A stretch of 64,000 nt of DNA from NCBI GenBank assembly GCA_036268355.1, contig DATAUG010000241.1, positions 1 through 64,000 of the forward strand, in the 5' to 3' direction. This stretch comes from DASQPJ01 sp036268355 (GTDB lineage Bacteria > Actinomycetota > Actinomycetes > Sporichthyales > Sporichthyaceae). Below the pieces are notes generated by a model that saw only the letters and a list, made by a program, of their open reading frames with translations, was not told the origin of the DNA and did not search any database. Positions 1-8,578 of the stretch are shown in pieces; position 1 is the stretch's first letter, and each line of letters opens with the position of its first letter. The position numbers were made by a program, and so were the translations under genes.

Positions 1-257
1 GTCTTCGCCGCGCCGGACGCGGGCTGCACCCATCCCACCGCTTGGACGGCAGCCGCCGCAGCCCGCTCCCCGGCACGGCGGGGCGCTGCATCTGCGCCGC
101 TCGCTAGCGCTCGCGGCGCAGCAACGCTGTGTCTTCGCCGCGCCGGACGCGGGCTGCACCCATCCCACCGCTTGGACGGCAGCCGCCGCAGCCCGCTCCC
201 CGGCACGGCGGGGCGCTGCATCTGCGCCGCTCGCTAGCGCTCGCGGCGCAGCAACGC
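1..257. repeat. 130-base tandem duplication of the rsmB 3' end
   Basis: Bases 1-127 and 131-257 read as identical, giving a period of 130. The right-hand copy contains the last seven codons and TAG stop of rsmB plus its 3' flank. The left copy repeats this tail and flank without the rest of the gene. Each copy holds an inverted repeat CTGCGCCGC/GCGGCGCAG (92-121 and 222-251) that spans the rsmB stop and could fold in the transcript. Such perfect identity means a very recent duplication or an assembly artefact. No other gene is seen in bases 1-233. Confidence 0.9.
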
Positions 258-1667
258 CATAAACATCGCGTCGGTGCCGTGCCGGTGTGGCCAGAGTTGA
301 AGGAAGGGTCCGTCGCCGGCGTCCGGCACGTCCGGCAGCAGCGCCGGGGCGTCGAGCAGGTCGACCTGTGCCTTGCCGCGGGCGACCGCCTCATAGGCGG
401 CATGGAGCACGCCGATGGTCTCGACGCGGTGCGGCGAGCAGGTGACGTAGCCGACCACACCGCCCGGCCGCACCGCCGCCACAGCTTTGATCAGCAAGGC
501 GAGCTGCAGATCGAACAGCCGCCCCACATCGGCCGGTTGCCGCCGCCAGCGGGCCTCCGGGCGCCGGCGCAACGCGCCCAGTCCGGTGCAGGGCACGTCG
601 ACCAGGACCCGGTCGAATCGGCCCGCCGGCCACGGCGGGGACGTGGCGTCGGCGGCGACGACCCAGGCCGGTACGGGCGCTCCGGCCAGCGAGTTGGCGA
701 CGAGTCTGGCCCGATGCGGCGCGACCTCGGCCGCGAGGAGGCGAGCGCCCCGTTGCGCGGCCAGGCCGTGCAGCAGGGCGGCCTTGCCGCCGGGGCCCGC
801 GCAGGCGTCCAGCCACAGCTCGTCCGGACCGTCGATCGGAGCGGCGGCGAAGGCCAGCGCGACCAGCTGGCTGCCCTCGTCCTGGACACCGGCGGCCCCG
901 CTACGGACCTGCGGCAGGTCGCCGGGGTGCCCGGCGGACAACACCGCGCCGTACGGCGACCAGGGGGTGGCCGTCGCACCGGCGGCGATCAACTCGTCGC
1001 GGCTGCACCGGCCGGGGCGGGCGGCCAGCGTCACCCGGGCGGGCACGTTGTCGGCGGCCAGCAGGGCCTCAACCTCGTCCCAGTCGCGGGACAGGACCTC
1101 GGCGAACGCCCGCACGATCCACTCCGGGTGCGCATGCCGAAAGGCCAGGTGTCCCTTGCGGTCGGCCTCGCGGTCCGGGGCCAGTTGCGCCGTCCAGCCG
1201 TCCAGGTCGGCCGCGGCGACCTTGCGCAGGACCGCGTTGACGAACCCGGCCGGTGCGGGTCCGAGCGCCTCTCGGCACAGGTTCACGGTCGCCGAGACGG
1301 CGGCGTGCGGTGGGGTCCGCATCGCCAGCACTTGGTGGGCGCCCAGCCGCAGGACGTCCCTGACCGCCGGTTCCACCTGGTCGCCGGGACGGTCGATGCA
1401 CGCGTCCAACACCTGGTCCCAGGTCCCATACGCGCGCAGCGTGCCATAGCCCAGTTCGGTCGCGAACGCCGCGTCCCGGCCGGTCAGGCCACGCTCGGAC
1501 AACAGCCGCGGCAGCGTCAGGTTGGCGTAGGCGTCGCGCTCCCGGACGGCCTGCAGCAGGTCGTACGCGGCGCGCCGGGCCGGGTCGGCAGACCGCGGCC
1601 CACGGGGCAGCCGCGCGACGGTCGGGGCGCGCCCGCGGCCGCGGGGCCCATCGGTCCGCTCGTTCAT
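234..1667 (-). CDS. rsmB: 16S rRNA (cytosine-967 C5)-methyltransferase RsmB
   Basis: 477 residues. RsmB methylates cytosine 967 of 16S rRNA with S-adenosylmethionine. An N-terminal NusB-like RNA-binding domain (about residues 30-160) precedes a Rossmann methyltransferase domain. The SAM-binding motif DACAGPGGK is near residue 290. Motif IV VDVPCTGLGALRRRPE is near 355 and the motif with TCSPHR near 407; these carry the two family cysteines. The ATG overlaps the fmt stop by four bases (ATGA), so translation is probably coupled. It is the last gene of the metK-priA-def-fmt-rsmB run. Its final codons are part of the 130-base tandem duplication. Confidence 0.95.
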   Translation of the reverse strand: MNERTDGPRGRGRAPTVARLPRGPRSADPARRAAYDLLQAVRERDAYANLTLPRLLSERGLTGRDAAFATELGYGTLRAYGTWDQVLDACIDRPGDQVEPAVRDVLRLGAHQVLAMRTPPHAAVSATVNLCREALGPAPAGFVNAVLRKVAAADLDGWTAQLAPDREADRKGHLAFRHAHPEWIVRAFAEVLSRDWDEVEALLAADNVPARVTLAARPGRCSRDELIAAGATATPWSPYGAVLSAGHPGDLPQVRSGAAGVQDEGSQLVALAFAAAPIDGPDELWLDACAGPGGKAALLHGLAAQRGARLLAAEVAPHRARLVANSLAGAPVPAWVVAADATSPPWPAGRFDRVLVDVPCTGLGALRRRPEARWRRQPADVGRLFDLQLALLIKAVAAVRPGGVVGYVTCSPHRVETIGVLHAAYEAVARGKAQVDLLDAPALLPDVPDAGDGPFLQLWPHRHGTDAMFMALLRRER

Positions 1668-2596
1668 GACTGCCCGAGCAACTCGCCGGCCTCCGGGCGG
1701 GCCCCGCGGGCCCAGTCGGCGGCGGCGGTCGGTCGCTTGCCCGCAGCTGTGACCTCGCCCAACTCGACCACATGCGTCGCCGTGCCGATGCGCACGCCGT
1801 CCCGGGTCACGACGATCTCCCCCGCCGCCTGATCATGTTGGTCCGGCACCAGCCGGACCGGCCCCAGTCGCAGGCGCTCGGAGCGGAACGTGGTCCACGC
1901 GCCGGGTGCGGGTGTGCATCCGCGGATCAGCCGGTCGACGCGCATCGCCGGGGCCGCCCAGTCGATCCGCGCCTCCTCGACGGACAGCTTCGGCGCGAGC
2001 GAAACCCCGTCCGAAGGTTGCTCCACCGGCACGACCGTACCGGCGGCGATGCCGTCCAGCGTGGCGCTCAAGAGGCCGGCACCAGCCACGGCCAGCCGAT
2101 CCAACAGCGAGCCGCTGGTGTCGTCGGGCCGGATGGACTCGGTGAGCACCCCGAAGACCGGGCCCGCGTCGAGTTCGCGCACGATCCGGAACGTGCTGGC
2201 CCCGGTGACCTCGTCGCCGGCGATCACAGCGCGTTGTACCGGGGCCGCCCCCCGCCAGGCCGGCAGCAACGAGAAGTGCAGGTTGACCCAGCCGTGCTTC
2301 GGGACCGCCAGAACGGGCTCCGGCAACAGGCCGCCGTAGGCCACGACCGGGCAGCAGTCCGGGGCGATCTCGGCCAACCGCTGCGCGAAGACCGGGTCGC
2401 GCGGACCCGCCGGCCGCAGCAACTCGATCCCGGCGTCCAGCGCCACCGCGGCAACCGGGCTCGGGGTGAGCACCCGGCCCCGACCGGTCGGGGCGTCCGG
2501 TCGGGTCAGCACGGCCACCACCTCGTGCGCGGACTCGAGCAGCGCGCCCAACGAGGGCAGCGCGACCTCAGGGGTGCCCGCGAACAGCAGCCTCAT
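1664..2596 (-). CDS. fmt: methionyl-tRNA formyltransferase
   Basis: 310 residues, the usual Fmt length. It transfers a formyl group from 10-formyltetrahydrofolate to initiator Met-tRNA. The N-terminal catalytic domain begins MRLLFAGTPEVALPSLGALL. The signature around residue 110 (NLHFSLLPAWRGAAPVQRA, then GDEVTGAS) carries the catalytic Asn and His and is followed by LDAGPV. An OB-like tRNA-binding domain makes up the C-terminus. I chose the ATG at 2594-2596 because the conserved N-terminus starts there; an open frame continues upstream but would translate an intergenic palindrome. Deformylase lies upstream and rsmB downstream, the standard order. Confidence 0.95.
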   Translation of the reverse strand: MRLLFAGTPEVALPSLGALLESAHEVVAVLTRPDAPTGRGRVLTPSPVAAVALDAGIELLRPAGPRDPVFAQRLAEIAPDCCPVVAYGGLLPEPVLAVPKHGWVNLHFSLLPAWRGAAPVQRAVIAGDEVTGASTFRIVRELDAGPVFGVLTESIRPDDTSGSLLDRLAVAGAGLLSATLDGIAAGTVVPVEQPSDGVSLAPKLSVEEARIDWAAPAMRVDRLIRGCTPAPGAWTTFRSERLRLGPVRLVPDQHDQAAGEIVVTRDGVRIGTATHVVELGEVTAAGKRPTAAADWARGARPEAGELLGQS

Positions 2597-2611
2597 CCCG
2601 CAACTTTCGCT

Positions 2612-2661
2612 GTTGCGTCCGACCGAATGAGGTTCATCGCCCTCGATTGGTCGGACGCAAC
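2612..2661. repeat. 50-base palindromic repeat, GTTGCGTCCG family, copy 1
   Basis: Inverted repeat with 13-base arms GTTGCGTCCGACC (2612-2624) and GGTCGGACGCAAC (2649-2661) around a 24-base loop, in the def-fmt gap. It shares terminal GTTGCGTCCG/CGGACGCAAC and total length with copies at 6745-6795 and 18059-18108. It ends 15 bases upstream of the fmt start, so it lies in the fmt leader. Confidence 0.85.
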
Positions 2662-2684
2662 GCGGGAACGCGGGGCCGCGCGAG

Positions 2685-3230
2685 TCACGTTGCCCGGCCG
2701 GCCGTGGCGTGCGGGGAGACGCGGATATCGGGCAGCGCCTCGCCGGCCCACCGGGCCTCACGGATCGCGCGCAACGCCTTCTTCCGGGTGTCCCGGTCGA
2801 GCCGGTCGATGAACAGGATGCCGTCGAGATGATCGGTCTCGTGCTGCACGCAGCGGGCCAGCAGCGCCGAGCCGACAACCGTGAGCGGCTCGCCGTACAT
2901 GTCCTGACCGGTGGCGACCACCCGGGCGGCCCGCGGGGTCGGAAATGCCAACCCGGGCAGCGACAGGCAGCCCTCGCCGCCGTCCTGCACCTCGTCGGAC
3001 AGGTCCAACGAGGGGTTGATCAAGTGCCCCACCTCGTCATCCACCCACCAGGTGAACACCCGCAGGCCGACGCCGATCTGTGGCGCCGCCAACCCGGCCC
3101 CGGGCGCTTCCCGCATGGTGTCCGTCAGGTCGGCCACCAGATTGCGCAACTCGTTGTCGAACACAGTGACCGGGTGCGCCGGGGCACGCAGCACCGGATC
3201 ACCGAACAACCGGATCGGCTGGACAGCCAC
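2685..3230 (-). CDS. def: peptide deformylase
   Basis: 181 residues. It removes the formyl group from new proteins, undoing the step made by the fmt product downstream. All three metal-enzyme motifs are present: GAGLAAPQIG near residue 45, EGCLSLPG near 90 with the metal-binding Cys, and QHETDHLDG near 130 with the HExxH histidines and catalytic Glu. The start is GTG at 3228-3230, preceded by AAGGAG about ten bases upstream. Length and motif spacing are ordinary for a type 1/actinobacterial deformylase. priA lies upstream, with the CTGA-N7-TCAG motif in the gap. Confidence 0.95.
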   Translation of the reverse strand: MAVQPIRLFGDPVLRAPAHPVTVFDNELRNLVADLTDTMREAPGAGLAAPQIGVGLRVFTWWVDDEVGHLINPSLDLSDEVQDGGEGCLSLPGLAFPTPRAARVVATGQDMYGEPLTVVGSALLARCVQHETDHLDGILFIDRLDRDTRKKALRAIREARWAGEALPDIRVSPHATAGRAT

Positions 3231-3289
3231 GATTTCCGAACTCCTTCGGCACGGCGGTGCGACGGTTCAAGTCTAGATCTCCCGGGCGC

Positions 3290-3314
3290 CACGGCGTTTC
3301 TGACGCCGTGTCAG
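3290..3314. repeat. hairpin with CTGA-N7-TCAG motif at the priA stop
   Basis: CACGGCG/CGCCGTG arms (3290-3296 and 3304-3310) form a 7-base-pair hairpin just past priA. Overlapping it, CTGA-N7-TCAG spans 3300-3314, with the priA TGA inside the TCAG half. No T-run follows, so it is not a classic intrinsic terminator. Confidence 0.6.
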
Positions 3315-5332
3315 CCGAGTTCGGCCGGGTCCATCCGGCAGCGCACCGCACCCGGCGACTTGCGCGCACTGCGCACGCCTGCGGCACTGCGCAATGCCGT
3401 GGCCAGCGCAACGCCGTGGACACGTCCGGTGCGCAGCACGGCTCGGACCGCGGGGGGTTCGGCACCCGGGCAGGTCGTCGGTCCCAGCACGTCCACGTAA
3501 TCGGGCAACTCGGCCAGTCCGAGCAACTCGGCGACCGCGTCCGAGGCGCCGGTGAGCGTCGCGACGCGCACCGCAGGAGGGAAGCCGGCCGCCGCCCGGT
3601 CGGCGAGCTCCCGGCCGGCGAAGCCGAACGGGTCCCACCGGGACAGCGCCTGCGCCGCGGGCGTGGTGCCCTCCGCGACCAGGATCACGGGGGCTCCGGG
3701 GCGGGCCAACGCTGCGGCGTTCAGCCAACGACGCAAGGTCTCCTCGGCCGCCCGCAGGTCCGGTCGACCGAGCATCAACTGCCCGTCCAGCAGCAGCACC
3801 GCGGCATACCCACCGGCGACGGGCGGCTCCGCACCCGGGGTGGCCACCACCAAGGCCGGGCCGTCGGGGGCGTCCCCCGGGTGGTCGGCGTCGACGAATC
3901 GGATCACCACGCCGGGGAACGCCCGGCCGAGTTCCTCCGCCGTGCGCCCGGTGCCGACCGCCATCGCCCGGAAGGCACCGGCACCGCATTCGGGGCACGT
4001 CCACTCGACCGCCTCGCGACCGCACCAGGCGCATCGGGCGCAGCCGTGGGCGGCGGCCAGGCCGAGCGGCCCGTGGCAGTGCCCGCACCGCGCCGGAGTC
4101 CGGCAGCGCACGCAGGCCACAACCGGCAGGTAGCCCCGCCGGGGCACCTGGACCAGTACCGGGCCGTCCGTCAACCCGGTCCGCGCGGCCTGCCACGCCA
4201 GACTCGGTAGCCGGGCGGCCCGGGCGGCGGAGTCCCGGGCCAAGTCGGCATCGCCGCCGGCCACCCGGATCGCGGGCATTCGAGCCCGCAGCACCTCCCG
4301 GGGGGCCGACAGCATCCGCGCCCAGCCGGACTGCACCAGCCCGGCACCCTCCGCGGTCACCGCGTGCCCCCCGAACAACGCCGCGGCGCCCATGTGGTGC
4401 GCGCGTAGGCAGAGCACCTCACGGACGTGCGGGTAAGGCGCCCGCGGCTCAGCGTGCAGGTCGTCGCCGTCGTCCCAACACACCACCAGACCCAGGTCGA
4501 CGACCGGCGCGAACACGGCCGCGCGGGTGCCCACCACCACGCGCACCAGACCGCGCCGCACCGCCAGCCACCGCCGATACCGCTCGGCCGGTCCCAGGTC
4601 GGCGGTCAGACAGACGTATCGGTCTCGACCGAGCACCGCGTCCAGGGCCGCGGTCAGCGGGGCCAACTCACCCAGCTTCGGAACCACGACCAACGCACCG
4701 CGATCCGCGGCGCAGCAGGTGGCCACGGCCGCTGCGATCGGCTTCGCCCACAAGGTCCCGGGCAGGGCCGCCCACACCGCACGGGGCCGTCTGCCTTCGG
4801 CCAACGCCCGGACGAACTCCGGGCCCGGCTCGTAGTCCTCCCACGCCGCGGCCCACCCCGGGTCGGCTGGCAACTCCGGTGCGGCCGCGCGAGGCGCCTC
4901 CTGCTCGGTCCGGGCGTGCCGCGGCGGCACCGCCAACCGCAACACGTCGGCCAACGTCCCCGCCCACCGGGCCGCAACTTCCCGGGCCAGCGCGAGGACG
5001 TCGGTGGACAGCACCGGTTCCGGCGAGACCACACGTTGGAGGCGGGCCAGCGCTCCGGGATGCTCGCTCGCCGCGACCCGCTCCAGCAGGAATCCATCCA
5101 CCGCCTGACCGGCGAAGCGCACCCGCACCCGAACGCCCGGCTGTGCCGCCTCGGCCAGATCAGCCGGCACCAGGTAGTCGAACGGCCGGTCCAAATGAGG
5201 CAACGAGACGTCGACGGCCACCCGGGCGACCGGCAGCTCGCTCGCGGCGGGCACCGGCGTGACCGGTCGCTTCTCCCGAGCCGGTCGCGCCGCCTCGCGC
5301 AGCAGCGCCAACTGCCCGCCGTCAGCGGTCAT
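3311..5332 (-). CDS. priA: PriA-type primosomal protein, degenerate helicase
   Basis: 673 residues. PriA restarts stalled replication forks. The N-terminal 3' DNA-binding domain is recognisable (VDVSLPHLDRPFDYLVP near residue 40). The zinc-binding cysteines are kept (CVRC, CGHC, CARCAWCG, CPEC, about residues 400-450). The helicase core is eroded: no GxGKT Walker A motif is found, and the DEAH position reads CWDDGDD. This is typical of actinobacterial PriA, which is thought not to unwind DNA, so a structural or loader role is the better inference. The ATG is at 5330-5332. It follows metK and precedes def, as in related genomes. Confidence 0.88.
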   Translation of the reverse strand: MTADGGQLALLREAARPAREKRPVTPVPAASELPVARVAVDVSLPHLDRPFDYLVPADLAEAAQPGVRVRVRFAGQAVDGFLLERVAASEHPGALARLQRVVSPEPVLSTDVLALAREVAARWAGTLADVLRLAVPPRHARTEQEAPRAAAPELPADPGWAAAWEDYEPGPEFVRALAEGRRPRAVWAALPGTLWAKPIAAAVATCCAADRGALVVVPKLGELAPLTAALDAVLGRDRYVCLTADLGPAERYRRWLAVRRGLVRVVVGTRAAVFAPVVDLGLVVCWDDGDDLHAEPRAPYPHVREVLCLRAHHMGAAALFGGHAVTAEGAGLVQSGWARMLSAPREVLRARMPAIRVAGGDADLARDSAARAARLPSLAWQAARTGLTDGPVLVQVPRRGYLPVVACVRCRTPARCGHCHGPLGLAAAHGCARCAWCGREAVEWTCPECGAGAFRAMAVGTGRTAEELGRAFPGVVIRFVDADHPGDAPDGPALVVATPGAEPPVAGGYAAVLLLDGQLMLGRPDLRAAEETLRRWLNAAALARPGAPVILVAEGTTPAAQALSRWDPFGFAGRELADRAAAGFPPAVRVATLTGASDAVAELLGLAELPDYVDVLGPTTCPGAEPPAVRAVLRTGRVHGVALATALRSAAGVRSARKSPGAVRCRMDPAELG

Positions 5333-5473
5333 GGCCGCACCCGCCTGTGGACACGCTCAGGTGTCTAGCAGACCCCGCCGACCCGGCGGCGCGCGAGAGC
5401 CCCCGGCACCTGCCGCAACCGCTGCCGGCAGAAGGTGGGATGCGCGGATGCCGGAGGTCGGGGCGGAGCAGTT

Positions 5474-5488
5474 CTGACGATGCGTCAG
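5474..5488. repeat. CTGA-N7-TCAG palindrome at the metK stop
   Basis: TCTGACG-ATG-CGTCAGA is a perfect 7-base inverted repeat with a three-base centre. The metK TGA is the complement of its right half (5485-5487). Same motif class as 3300, 8564, 16962, 28803, 41239 and 41262. Confidence 0.6.
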
Positions 5489-6678
5489 ATACCGCAGGCG
5501 GCCTTCAGCGCGTCGACCCGGTCGGTGCGCTCCCAGGTGAAGTCCGGCAGGTCACGGCCGAAGTGGCCATAGGCCGCGGTCGGCGAATAGATCGGCCGCA
5601 ACAGATCCAGGTCGCGGATGATCGCCGCCGGACGCAGGTCGAACACCGTGGTGACCGCGGACTGGATCTTCGCCACCGAGACGTTCTCGGTGCCGAACGT
5701 CTCCACGAACACCCCGACCGGATGCGCCTTGCCGATCGCGTACGCGACCTGGACCTCGCAGCGGCGGGCGAGCCCGGCAGCCACCACGTTCTTGGCCACC
5801 CACCGCATTGCGTACGCGGCGGACCGGTCGACCTTCGACGGGTCCTTGCCGGAGAAGGCGCCACCGCCGTGCCGGGCCATGCCCCCGTAGGTGTCGACGA
5901 TGATCTTGCGTCCGGTCAGACCGCAGTCGCCCATCGGGCCACCGATCTCGAAACGCCCGGTCGGGTTGACCAGCAGCCGATAGCCATCGGTCTCGATGCC
6001 GAGGCCCTCGAGTTCCGGCGCCACGACGTGATCGGCCACGTCCGGGGCCAGCAAGGTCTTCAGATCGATGTCGGCCGCGTGCTGGCTGGACACCACGATC
6101 GTGTCCAGACGCACCGGGCGGTCGCCCTCGTACTCGATCGTGACCTGGGTCTTGCCGTCCGGCCGCAGGTAGGGCACCGTCCCGGACTTGCGCACCGCGG
6201 ACAACCGCTGCGCCAGTCGGTGCGCCAGCGTGATCGGCAGCGGCATCAGCTCGGGGGTGTCCTCGCAGGCGTAGCCGAACATCAGGCCCTGGTCGCCTGC
6301 GCCCTGCCGGTCCAGCTCGTCGTGGCCCTCGCCCTCGCGCTCCTCGTAGGCGGAGTCGACGCCCTGCGCAATGTCCGGAGACTGCGACCCGATCGAGACC
6401 GAGACCCCGCACGAGGCACCGTCGAAGCCCTTCTTCGACGAGTCGTAGCCGATCTCCAGGACGCGCTCACGCACGATGGTCGGGATGTCGGCGTAGCCCT
6501 GAGTGGTCACCTCACCGGCGACGTGCACCTGGCCGGTGGTGATCAACGTCTCCACGGCGACCCGGCTGCGCGGATCCTCCTTGAGCAGTGCGTCGAGGAT
6601 CGAGTCGCTGATCTGGTCGGCGATCTTGTCCGGGTGGCCCTCGGTGACCGATTCCGAGGTGAACAGGCGACGGGACAC
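5485..6678 (-). CDS. metK: S-adenosylmethionine synthetase
   Basis: 397 residues. It makes S-adenosylmethionine from methionine and ATP. Family landmarks are the N-terminal TSESVTEGHPDKIADQIS with the catalytic His and metal Asp, the central DQGLMFGYA, and GGMARHGGGAFSGKDPSKVD with the phosphate-binding loop. The start is the GTG at 6676-6678 (MSRRLFTSESV), preceded by AGGGAGC. A longer open frame from a TTG upstream would translate part of an intergenic palindrome. A plausible -10 box, TAGACT, lies at 6714-6719 with no clear -35. No SAM riboswitch fold was recognised in the short leader. Confidence 0.96.
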   Translation of the reverse strand: MSRRLFTSESVTEGHPDKIADQISDSILDALLKEDPRSRVAVETLITTGQVHVAGEVTTQGYADIPTIVRERVLEIGYDSSKKGFDGASCGVSVSIGSQSPDIAQGVDSAYEEREGEGHDELDRQGAGDQGLMFGYACEDTPELMPLPITLAHRLAQRLSAVRKSGTVPYLRPDGKTQVTIEYEGDRPVRLDTIVVSSQHAADIDLKTLLAPDVADHVVAPELEGLGIETDGYRLLVNPTGRFEIGGPMGDCGLTGRKIIVDTYGGMARHGGGAFSGKDPSKVDRSAAYAMRWVAKNVVAAGLARRCEVQVAYAIGKAHPVGVFVETFGTENVSVAKIQSAVTTVFDLRPAAIIRDLDLLRPIYSPTAAYGHFGRDLPDFTWERTDRVDALKAACGI

Positions 6679-6744
6679 AACGCTCCCTTGGCATCGACGA
6701 CGCAGGACGGGACAGTCTACCGGCGCCGCATCCGCAGACCCCGC

Positions 6745-6795
6745 GTTGCGTCCGGCCAACCCGACGCCAATAGGCCTCGATCAGCCGGACGCAAC
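6745..6795. repeat. 51-base palindromic repeat, GTTGCGTCCG family, copy 2
   Basis: Arms GTTGCGTCCGGC (6745-6756) and GCCGGACGCAAC (6784-6795) with a 27-base loop. The first 19 bases match copy 3 at 18059, and the middle is also related. Its right arm supplies the last codons and stop of the upstream amidohydrolase, so the element was inserted into, or recruited as, the end of that gene. Confidence 0.85.
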
Positions 6796-8532
6796 GGATT
6801 GGGGGCCGCGGACCAGGCGGCCCGGCAGCGCCCCGGTGGGTTCACCATCGGCGTAGGTCTCGACGCCGGCCACGAATGTGTGCCGGTAGCCACGAGCGGC
6901 CTGCAGGAAGCGCCGGCCACCGGCCGGGAGGTCGGCGTGCACCCGGGGCGCTCGCAGCCCGAGGAGTTCGAGGTCGATGACGTTCAGGTCCGCCCGGTAC
7001 CCCGGCGCGAGGACTCCGCGGTCCGCGAGCCCCACCAACGCGGCGGTGGCCCCAGCCTGGCGGGCGATCAACCACTCGACCGGGAGCCGACCTGACGGTC
7101 TGTCACGTCCCCAGTAGGACAACAGGAACGTTGGGAATCCGCCGTCGCAGATCGTGCCCACGTGGGCGCCGCCGTCGGACAGGCCAGGCACCGCGCAGGG
7201 ATGGACCAGCATCTCGCGGACCACGTCGAAGTTCCAGCCCAGGTAGTTGGCCGCGGGCAGGTACAACAGGCCGTGCCCGTCGTCGGAGAGCATGACGTCC
7301 AGCGCCAACTCCTCCGGGCGCACGCCGGCCGCGGCGGCCCGCGCGGCGATGCTCGCCGAGGCGGGCGGCTCGTACTGCGGCGGGTCGCCGAGCTCGACCA
7401 GGCGGTCGAAGCGGGTCACCAGTCCCCCGCCCAGCTTGTCCGAGCCGGCATTGGCCGCGGCCAGCAGTCGGGCTCGGAACCCCGGGTCGCGCAGCGCGAT
7501 CACCTGCGCCCCGTGGTCGAGCCCGGCGATCTCGGCGAACACCGGATTGGCCACGAACGGGTGCAACGTGGCCTCCAGTCCCATCATCAACCCGATCGCC
7601 CGCGGGGCGACCTGCGCGGTCAACCGCACTCCGTCGGCCCGCGCCGCGCGTATCCGTTCCAGGATGTCCAGGTACGGAACCCGGTCGTCCGGGCGCGCGA
7701 ACGCCAACTGCTCGGCCAGCGTGAACGACAACGGGCGCCCGGAGGCGGCCGCCATCCGGTGAACCAACGCGAACTCCGCGTCGACGTCGGCGAAGTCGGA
7801 AAGCAGTTGCATGACCCCGCGACCGGCCCGCTTCAACGCGGTCGCAATGCCCACCAGTTCATCGGCGGAGGCAGTCAACGACGGCGTCGGCTCCCCGGTG
7901 CTCGACTTGTGATTGCTGCTGCGCGAGGTGCTGAACCCGAGCGCGCCGGCCCGCAGCGCCTGCTCGACCAACGCCGACATCTCGACGATGTCGGTGGCGG
8001 TGGCGTCCTGTCCGGCCGCGCCGCGGTCGCCCATGACGTGAACGCGCAGTGGCCCGTGCGGCACCTGCGCCGCGACGTCGATGTCGTGCGGCAACCCCGC
8101 CAGCGCGTCGAGATATTGCGGGAACGACTCCCAGGTCCAGGGCAGACCCTCGTGCAGCGCGGTACCCGGGATGTCCTCGACGCCCTCCATGAGCGCGATC
8201 AGGCGTTCGTGCTCGTCGGGGCGCACAGGCGCGAAGCCGACCCCGCAGTTGCCGAACACCACGGTGGTCACGCCCTGTGGGGAGGACGGCGCCAGCCGGT
8301 TGTCCCAGGTCGCCTGGCCGTCGTAGTGGGTGTGCACGTCGACCCAGCCGGGCGCCACCAACAACCCGGTGGCGTCGATCTCCCGGTGGCCCCGTCCGGT
8401 CACCGCGCCCACCTCGGCGACCCGCCCCTCGCGCACTGCGACGTCGGCCGTCCGCAACGATGCGCCCGTTCCGTCGGCCACGGTGGCCCCGCGGACCACC
8501 AGGTCGAACGCTCGATTGTGTGCTGCGGTCAC
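6781..8532 (-). CDS. N-acyl-D-amino-acid deacylase family amidohydrolase
   Basis: About 583 residues, in the D-aminoacylase branch of the amidohydrolase superfamily. Members remove acyl groups from N-acyl-D-amino acids or similar amides with zinc. Visible motifs are GWVDVHTHYDGQATWD near residue 65 (HxHxD metal site), FGNCGVGFAP near 95 with the family cysteine, GALGFSTSR near 195, and LSDGGAHVG near 455 with the metal-binding Asp. I favour GTG 8530-8532, which follows GGGGAAGG by eight bases; the ATG at 8560-8562 has no ribosome binding site but would add ten residues. It sits between coaBC and metK, where related genomes usually have nothing, so it looks like an insertion. The substrate is not predictable. 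Confidence 0.85.
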   Translation of the reverse strand: MTAAHNRAFDLVVRGATVADGTGASLRTADVAVREGRVAEVGAVTGRGHREIDATGLLVAPGWVDVHTHYDGQATWDNRLAPSSPQGVTTVVFGNCGVGFAPVRPDEHERLIALMEGVEDIPGTALHEGLPWTWESFPQYLDALAGLPHDIDVAAQVPHGPLRVHVMGDRGAAGQDATATDIVEMSALVEQALRAGALGFSTSRSSNHKSSTGEPTPSLTASADELVGIATALKRAGRGVMQLLSDFADVDAEFALVHRMAAASGRPLSFTLAEQLAFARPDDRVPYLDILERIRAARADGVRLTAQVAPRAIGLMMGLEATLHPFVANPVFAEIAGLDHGAQVIALRDPGFRARLLAAANAGSDKLGGGLVTRFDRLVELGDPPQYEPPASASIAARAAAAGVRPEELALDVMLSDDGHGLLYLPAANYLGWNFDVVREMLVHPCAVPGLSDGGAHVGTICDGGFPTFLLSYWGRDRPSGRLPVEWLIARQAGATAALVGLADRGVLAPGYRADLNVIDLELLGLRAPRVHADLPAGGRRFLQAARGYRHTFVAGVETYADGEPTGALPGRLVRGPQSVASG

Positions 8533-8563
8533 GGCTGCCGCCTTCCCCGTCGCCGGAAGCATT

Positions 8564-8578
8564 CTGACGGTTCGTCAG
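8564..8578. repeat. CTGA-N7-TCAG palindrome at the coaBC stop
   Basis: TCTGACG-GTT-CGTCAG, with the coaBC TGA inside the right half (8575-8577). It lies in the short gap before the amidohydrolase start. Same class as the motifs at 5474 and 3300. Confidence 0.6.

Noticed and set aside
3290..3310. Intrinsic terminator after priA
   Set aside because: The hairpin is real but there is no T-rich tail in the direction of transcription and def follows closely, so termination is not supported.
5345..5356. TGTGGACAC near priA as a DnaA box
   Set aside because: One isolated and imperfect match with no cluster or repeat around it.
6679..6780. SAM riboswitch upstream of metK
   Set aside because: The leader after the likely -10 box is only a few tens of bases and no known SAM aptamer pattern is seen; the only structure is the GTTGCGTCCG palindrome.
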